From positions 1 through 9,528 of the forward strand of contig CAKRYM010000043.1 in NCBI GenBank assembly GCA_934427095.1: 9,528 bases of DNA, in the 5' to 3' direction. The notes beneath the pieces were generated by a model. It saw nothing but the letters and a program-made list of their open reading frames with translations. It was not told the DNA's origin and made no database searches. Positions 6,645 through 9,528 of this stretch are shown here, piece after piece; positions within the stretch are counted from its first letter, which is position 1; each line of letters begins with the position of its first letter. A program made the translations under genes and the position numbers. Source of the stretch: an uncultured Bacillota bacterium (GTDB lineage Bacteria; Bacillota; Dehalobacteriia; UBA4068).

Positions 6645-6732
6645 AGTGTTTTCTCCTTTTCTGTTTGTTCCCGTTGGGGTAGATCAGCTCCCCATGATAT
6701 ACTAACCAATGGGGGCGATGAAGGTTGATTTC

Positions 6733-6741
6733 AGTATAACA
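6733..6741 (-). promoter_or_regulatory. Extended -10 promoter element upstream of degV
   Basis: Minus strand TGTTATACT, an extended -10 with TATACT at 6733-6738. No good -35 box is seen at 16-18 bases. Transcription would begin near 6726, leaving a leader of about 80 bases that holds CCCC/GGGG segments able to pair in alternative ways. Confidence 0.45.
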
Positions 6742-6800
6742 TGCCCTAAAAAAATTTCACCCTTTACCTTTTCCCTCCCCCTCTATTTTGCTGAGGAAGT

Positions 6801-6841
6801 AAAAGAAAAAAGAGTAAAGAGGAAAAACCACTCTACTCTTT
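6801..6841 (-). terminator. Intrinsic terminator of the XRE-membrane gene
   Basis: Minus strand AAAGAGTAGAGTGG (6841-6828) pairs with the complement of 6809-6822 over 14 positions with two non-canonical pairs, around a short A/T loop. It is followed by TTTTTTCTTTTAC. It lies about 38 bases after the gene's stop. Confidence 0.65.
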
Positions 6842-6878
6842 GAAGAGATTGCAACTATACGATTTAGAGGAAGACCAG

Positions 6879-7457
6879 CTAAACACCTTTCTTAATACGA
6901 TAACTTAACCAGACCACCACTTCTGCTGGAATCACCACCAAAAACAACTGCCAAGGATTATAATGCAGCAGCAAGAGATAAATAATGCCAATGATGCAAA
7001 AGACCAAGGCTGCCACAATATAGACATTTCCCTTGCGCCGGTTCCAAATACAATTAAACACCAAAAGAGAAATTAAAGAAACCAAAACTGCAGCGGCAAA
7101 AATCAGCCATTCCAGACTACCTAATATCCAAAATACCACAAAAATTAAAATAGCCAAAGTCCATATGCCAGCAATACTAACCTGGATAACCGAAGCTTTG
7201 CTAAAGGTAGGCTGTTCCGGTTCTAAAGCAGGAGCCTGCCATTGATCATTGGCACTGAGGAGGTCATCTACCGTCACATGAAACAGGGCGCTAATTTGTT
7301 TCAACACATAAGCATCAGGAATTGCTTCGCCTCTTTCCCATTTGGAAACGGTTTTATCTGAATAATTCAGTTTTGCGCCTAATTCTGCTTGCGTTAGGCC
7401 AGCGCCTGTTCTAAGTTTGATTAAATGACTAGCAAAAATTAATTTTAGTTCGTCCAT
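6879..7457 (-). CDS. XRE-family transcriptional regulator with four C-terminal membrane helices
   Basis: A 192-residue protein. Residues 6-66 form a Cro/C1-type helix-turn-helix (LRTGAGLTQAELGAKLNYSD, then TVSKWERGEAIPD). A linker (70-88) leads to four hydrophobic segments at about 90-112, 115-138, 144-164 and 168-186, ending in the basic RIKKGV. This layout, a DNA-binding head tethered to the membrane, occurs in many Firmicutes regulators that sense the envelope or a membrane partner; the ligand and targets are not known. I chose ATG 7455-7457 because GGTGG stands 8 bases upstream; a GTG four codons earlier overlaps that sequence. The gene is monocistronic, with its own promoter and terminator, and I see no divergently transcribed target, so autoregulation is the simplest guess. 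Confidence 0.85.
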   Translation of the reverse strand: MDELKLIFASHLIKLRTGAGLTQAELGAKLNYSDKTVSKWERGEAIPDAYVLKQISALFHVTVDDLLSANDQWQAPALEPEQPTFSKASVIQVSIAGIWTLAILIFVVFWILGSLEWLIFAAAVLVSLISLLVFNCIWNRRKGNVYIVAALVFCIIGIIYLLLLHYNPWQLFLVVIPAEVVVWLSYRIKKGV

Positions 7458-7535
7458 TCTATCATCCACCCAACAAAACAGGGTATCGTTTTTTCGCTAG
7501 ATTTTCTTTTCCCCAATAGGAGTTCCTACGCAATA

Positions 7536-7565
7536 TTTATATCATAGATACGTAAATGAAGTCAA
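7536..7565 (-). promoter_or_regulatory. Sigma-A promoter of the XRE-membrane gene
   Basis: Minus strand TTGACT (7560-7565), an 18-base spacer and TATAAA (7536-7541) preceded by TG (TGATATAAA). This gives a leader of about 70 bases. No clear operator palindrome overlaps it. Confidence 0.75.
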
Positions 7566-7581
7566 GAATGCCCCGCATCCT

Positions 7582-7621
7582 GGGGAAAACAAAAAGCCGT
7601 ATCCAGATCGGATACGGCTTT
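7582..7621 (-). terminator. Intrinsic terminator of the HTH-divIC operon
   Basis: AAAGCCGTATCC (7593-7604) pairs with GGATACGGCTTT (7610-7621), a perfect 12-bp stem with a 5-base loop. On the minus strand the tail is TTTTTGTTTTCCCC. It lies 24 bases after the divIC stop. Confidence 0.9.
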
Positions 7622-7645
7622 CTCATTCTTCAAAAACAACAAGGG

Positions 7646-7966
7646 TTATTCCGCAGAAGCAGTGATCTCTTCGATAGACTGCATAGCAACCACAGGCAGC
7701 TCCCCGTTTTGTACCATGCCTAATTTTTCTCGGGCGATTCGCGCTACATAAGCATCATCATTCAGCAATTCGATTTCTTCCATTTTCTCTTCATAAATTG
7801 CTGTCGCTTCTGCCAACTCAACATCATACTGTTCTTTTAAAACCAGCATTTTATTATATTCTATAATCTGGCTGACGATATGGAAAACGCCAAACATCAC
7901 CAATACCATAAGCAGGACTGGGGCCCAGCGGAAATTCCGCCTCCGCACTCTTTGCTTATTCGTCAT
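7646..7966 (-). CDS. divIC: Septum formation initiator, DivIC/FtsB family
   Basis: A 106-residue single-pass membrane protein. A short basic cytoplasmic start (KQRVRRR) precedes a membrane helix at about 14-32. A coiled coil follows (36-68, EQYDVELAEATAIYEEKMEE), then the family's conserved tail DDAYVARIAREKLGMV (70-85). DivIC/FtsB proteins join FtsL and DivIB/FtsQ in the divisome and help activate septal wall synthesis. Length and layout are normal. ATG 7964-7966 follows GAGGGGG by six bases and overlaps the end of the upstream HTH gene by 11 bases, so the two are translationally coupled. The terminator directly follows; the S1-domain gene often found next to divIC in relatives is not present. 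Confidence 0.88.
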   Translation of the reverse strand: MTNKQRVRRRNFRWAPVLLMVLVMFGVFHIVSQIIEYNKMLVLKEQYDVELAEATAIYEEKMEEIELLNDDAYVARIAREKLGMVQNGELPVVAMQSIEEITASAE

Positions 7967-8186
7967 CCATATCCCCCTCTCCGAACAGTTCTAATGCTTC
8001 TCCGGGAATGACAATTACCGTTTCATAACCCTTAGCTCGCGCCCGCTGATAAATTGTAGCAACCGTACTTTCTGCTAAGTGAAGACGGGCGGCAATTTTT
8101 GCAGAACTTACGCCCGTTTCCTTCAGGGTTACCACCTGTTTTTCGCGAAAACTAAGGTTTTGTGCGTTGCGAATCTCAATCTTCAC
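7956..8186 (-). CDS. Small helix-turn-helix protein (sigma-70 region 4 / LuxR-like), GTG start
   Basis: A 76-residue protein. Residues 11-54 read as a four-helix DNA-binding unit of the sigma-70 region 4/LuxR kind: LSFREKQVVTLKETGVSSAK, then IAARLHLAESTVATIYQRAR as the turn and recognition helix. There is no region 2, so it is not a sigma factor by itself. The tail is acidic (GEGDMDDE). The GTG at 8184-8186 is preceded by GGGGTGA about four bases upstream; no ATG offers a better start. It overlaps divIC by 11 bases and has its own promoter 58 bases upstream, so HTH and divIC form an operon that can be expressed apart from yabPQ. I recall similar genes in this position in Negativicutes but know of no demonstrated function. 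Confidence 0.8.
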   Translation of the reverse strand: MKIEIRNAQNLSFREKQVVTLKETGVSSAKIAARLHLAESTVATIYQRARAKGYETVIVIPGEALELFGEGDMDDE

Positions 8187-8199
8187 ACTGTCACCCCGG
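8184..8199. repeat. Direct repeat copy 1 (CACACTGTCACCCCGG)
   Basis: This matches 9076-9091 (CAAACTGTCACCCCGG) at 15 of 16 bases, including 13 in a row. Here it covers the ribosome binding site and start of the HTH gene (read on the minus strand as CCGGGGTGACAGTGTG). Confidence 0.5.
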
Positions 8200-8243
8200 C
8201 AACCATTACCGTAACTTTTTTCTTAGTGCCCTAATTGCTTTTC

Positions 8244-8272
8244 ATTATACCAACATTACAACTACAAATCAA
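8244..8272 (-). promoter_or_regulatory. Sigma-A promoter of the HTH-divIC operon
   Basis: Minus strand TTGATT (8267-8272), 17-base spacer, and consensus TATAAT (8244-8249) with an extended TG (TGGTATAAT). It starts 8 bases after the yabQ stop, separating vegetative divIC expression from the sporulation pair upstream. There is no terminator between yabQ and this promoter. Confidence 0.85.
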
Positions 8273-8280
8273 GTACAAAC

Positions 8281-8685
8281 TTATGAAATATTTCTATTTT
8301 TAATTTTTTTTCTTCGCCACCAAGACCTTGTCATCAGCGACATACAAAAGGTAAGCAACTTGCCCGGTTTATGGGGGCCGTAAAGTTGCCGACGCTGTCG
8401 ACGTCTAGAGGGTCGTTGCAAAGGACGGGTTGGTACCAGTGCCACGGCTAATGCAAACCCAGCACCAATCCAAAGAAAAACAGCGAAGCGGATCAATCCC
8501 CGCGTAAGCCAGAACCAAAAAAAGCAAATTACCCCAGCGGTTAGAAGTCCCCACAGCACATCTCGCAAAAATAAACGCCCTTTGGAAATCAGTACCTTGC
8601 GGCCACGTAATGACCAAAGGAAACCGGCAGCCATACCAGCAACCAAGGCCGCCAGCAAATCCTTTATCTGTTCTGCCAGGATCAT
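8281..8685 (-). CDS. yabQ: Spore cortex biosynthesis protein YabQ
   Basis: A 134-residue membrane protein with three hydrophobic segments at about 5-25, 40-61 and 64-84, followed by a strongly basic cytoplasmic region (RPSRRRQRRQ, 91-100; WWRRKKIKNR, 122-131). This size and layout match YabQ, which in Bacillus is needed for the spore cortex and acts in the mother-cell-derived outer forespore membrane. Sequence motifs in this family are weak, so the position directly after yabP is an important part of the call. The ATG overlaps the yabP TGA (ATGA, 8682-8685), so the two are translationally coupled. It ends without a terminator before the HTH-divIC promoter. Confidence 0.82.
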   Translation of the reverse strand: MILAEQIKDLLAALVAGMAAGFLWSLRGRKVLISKGRLFLRDVLWGLLTAGVICFFWFWLTRGLIRFAVFLWIGAGFALAVALVPTRPLQRPSRRRQRRQLYGPHKPGKLLTFCMSLMTRSWWRRKKIKNRNIS

Positions 8686-8963
8686 TTCAGTAACCGTGCC
8701 AAGACGCTACGGCCCTTTTGTTTCAGGCTTTTCTCTTCTCTATGCTGGGAATAAGTAATGCCATCCACATGCCCGCTAATGGAGATTCGCCCATCCTCCA
8801 AATTAAAGGAGGAAATCTTCAGGCCCTGTCCATGAATATCAATTGCGCCTAAAATACTGTCCAACTGAATTTTTTCTTCTGTAAATCCAGCCACATCCCG
8901 CACCCCACTAATGGCCAAATCCTTTCTTTCGTCCAGAATAAGCCGATGCTTTTCCTCCGCCAT
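8682..8963 (-). CDS. yabP: Spore protein YabP
   Basis: A 93-residue soluble protein matching the YabP/YqfC fold: a beta-rich core with ERKDLAISGVRDVAGFTEEK (11-30), the DSILGAIDIHGQGLKI segment and HVDGITY near the end. In Bacillus YabP is a mother-cell sporulation protein paired with YabQ. I start at ATG 8961-8963, where GGGGGG stands seven bases upstream and the length equals family members. The frame stays open to a GTG at 9084-9086, but those 41 extra residues have no ribosome binding site next to a family-like start and cross the candidate promoter. The next genes upstream in relatives (hup, S4-domain) are absent here, replaced by the recombinase element. Confidence 0.87.
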   Translation of the reverse strand: MAEEKHRLILDERKDLAISGVRDVAGFTEEKIQLDSILGAIDIHGQGLKISSFNLEDGRISISGHVDGITYSQHREEKSLKQKGRSVLARLLK

Positions 8964-8994
8964 AATCATTCCCCCCATATCAATTGCTTTCTCT

Positions 8995-9022
8995 ATTCTA
9001 TGCCGTCTACCCTGATTCATGA
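8995..9022 (-). promoter_or_regulatory. Candidate sigma-E-like (mother-cell) promoter of yabPQ
   Basis: Minus strand TCATGAA (9016-9022), 13-base spacer, CATAGAAT (8995-9002). The -10 differs by one base from the Bacillus sigma-E CATACAAT-type box; the -35 keeps TCAT of TCATATT. Transcription would start near 8988, leaving a leader of about 25 bases with the GGGGGG ribosome binding site. No sigma-A promoter of good quality is seen here, and yabP is sigma-E dependent in Bacillus. Confidence 0.5.
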
Positions 9023-9055
9023 CAAAAAGCATAAGAAAAAGCCTGTATATCCTTC

Positions 9056-9077
9056 TGTTTCCCTTCATAGGGACACA
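9056..9077. repeat. Imperfect inverted repeat near the element junction
   Basis: TGTTTCCCT (9056-9064) and AGGGACACA (9069-9077) pair at 8 of 9 positions around TCAT. There is no T run on either side, so it is not a terminator. It lies just inside the AT-rich side of the junction. Confidence 0.5.
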
Positions 9078-9091
9078 AACTGTCACCCCGG
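9076..9091. repeat. Direct repeat copy 2 (CAAACTGTCACCCCGG) at the element junction
   Basis: Second copy of the 8184-8199 sequence, 15 of 16 bases identical. It sits exactly where the AT-rich chromosome gives way to the GC-rich recombinase end. A chance match of this length is possible in 9.5 kb. Confidence 0.5.
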
Positions 9092-9095
9092 TTGA

Positions 9096-9133
9096 GAGGG
9101 AGTGGAGAGATCCACTCCCTCCTGCTCTTTTTT
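9096..9133 (+). terminator. Hairpin with a plus-strand T run at the element edge
   Basis: GAGGGAGTGGA (9096-9106) pairs perfectly with TCCACTCCCTC (9111-9121) around GAGA. On the plus strand it is followed by CTGCTCTTTTTT. On the minus strand, the direction of the recombinase, no T run follows. It therefore looks like a terminator facing into the element, although no plus-strand gene precedes it. Confidence 0.6.
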
Positions 9134-9138
9134 CTGCG

Positions 9139-9528
9139 TTATGCCGGGAGCGGAATGACCTCGCTCAGTGGCGGAAGGATTTTCGGTTGCTGCTCGTCCG
9201 GCTGCATGGCGCTGTCCACCAGACCGATATCCCGGTAGATGATGCGGACAGACTGGCTGGAATTGCGGGAGTATTTTGTTTCCCGTTCACCGACCTCAAT
9301 GCGCTGGATGAACAGCCGCAGCAGCTCCGGCGTCAGCTCGTCGATCGCTGTGTATCGTTTGGCTTTCTCAATGAACGCCTCCACGTTGGCTTCCCGCGAT
9401 TTGAGCTGTGCCAGCCGTTCTTCCTTTTTCGGAATTTCTTCTTCCAGAAGCCGCTGCTCGTCTGTGTAATCACCGGCGAGCATCCGATACTGCTCATCGG
9501 TCACGCGTCCCAGCACGTTGTCCTCATA
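9139..9528 (-). CDS. Large serine recombinase, C-terminal part (TnpX-like, DUF4368; partial)
   Basis: The frame is open from the window edge (9528) to TAA at 9139-9141, giving the last 129 residues. It begins YEDNVLGRVTDEQYRML, which in clostridial large serine recombinases follows the zinc-ribbon domain. A coiled coil rich in Glu/Lys comes next (EEEIPKKEERLAQLKSRE). Then comes a DUF4368-type domain (AIDELTPELLRLFIQRIEVG ... VRIIYRDIG) and a short proline-rich end (ILPPLSEVIPLPA). The catalytic serine domain is outside the window. These enzymes excise and integrate Tn4451-like and related mobilisable elements by serine site-specific recombination. The gene is transcribed toward the chromosome and stops about 50 bases before the composition change, the usual position at one end of the element. 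GC content differs strongly from yabP next door. Confidence 0.88.
   Translation of the reverse strand, partial: YEDNVLGRVTDEQYRMLAGDYTDEQRLLEEEIPKKEERLAQLKSREANVEAFIEKAKRYTAIDELTPELLRLFIQRIEVGERETKYSRNSSQSVRIIYRDIGLVDSAMQPDEQQPKILPPLSEVIPLPA

Larger units (their letters stand above)
9092..9528 (-). mobile_element. End of an integrated element with a large serine recombinase
   Basis: From about 9092 to the window edge the sequence is clearly richer in G+C and encodes the end of a TnpX-like recombinase, whose gene normally lies next to one terminus of its element. The boundary is set by composition, somewhere between 9079 and 9138; the terminus itself is not identified. Confidence 0.6.

Noticed and set aside
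8964..9086. N-terminal extension of yabP to a GTG at 9084-9086
   Set aside because: It would add 41 residues not found in the family, and a GGGGGG ribosome binding site with correct spacing precedes ATG 8961-8963.
1..9528. CRISPR array, toxin-antitoxin pair, retron, phage or defence island
   Set aside because: No regularly spaced repeats, no toxin/antitoxin-like pair, no reverse transcriptase and no nuclease or ATPase defence genes were seen in any frame.

Overview
The window looks like ordinary chromosome of a low-to-mid GC Firmicute with sporulation ancestry. The evidence is a yabP-yabQ pair, a divIC/ftsB-type gene, sigma-A-type promoters with consensus -10 boxes, strong GGAGG ribosome binding sites and intrinsic terminators. 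The gene set and the small helix-turn-helix gene between yabQ and divIC fit the Negativicutes (Phascolarctobacterium or Acidaminococcus-like gut bacteria), but this assignment is from memory of gene order and is tentative. The two ends (about 1-560 and 9092-9528) are visibly richer in G+C than the middle and carry mobile-element genes, so an AT-richer chromosomal block of about 8.5 kb is bracketed by the ends of one or two integrated elements.

Layout. 1-460 (+): end of a probable mobilisation protein, a 60-codon gene with a TTG start, and a strong terminator. 459-560: GC-rich unexplained junction DNA. 562-742 (-): tRNA-Leu(CAA) with its own promoter and terminator. 773-1288 (-): MgtC/SapB-family membrane protein. 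1348-3373 (+): ECF sigma factor and its overlapping membrane anti-sigma factor (zinc finger plus DUF4349) behind an ECF-like promoter. 3388-5649 (-): a two-gene operon, ppx/gppA-type phosphatase then type Ic aspartate aminotransferase. 5679-6741 (-): degV-family lipid-binding protein. 6801-7565 (-): XRE regulator fused to four membrane helices. 7582-8272 (-): helix-turn-helix protein and divIC. 8281-9022 (-): yabQ and yabP behind a sigma-E-like promoter. 9092-9528: C-terminal part of a large serine recombinase (TnpX-like, DUF4368).

How it fits together. The sigma/anti-sigma pair should form an autoregulated envelope-stress circuit, with an extracytoplasmic DUF4349 domain as the likely sensor. 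The yabP-yabQ-HTH-divIC cluster links spore-coat/cortex morphogenesis and cell division. In relatives it is usually preceded by hup and an S4-domain gene; here the recombinase element ends immediately upstream of yabP. I did not find a convincing new defence or biosynthetic system. The most interesting points are the element junctions, the DUF4349 anti-sigma architecture, the candidate sigma-E promoter of yabPQ and the small HTH gene in the division cluster.
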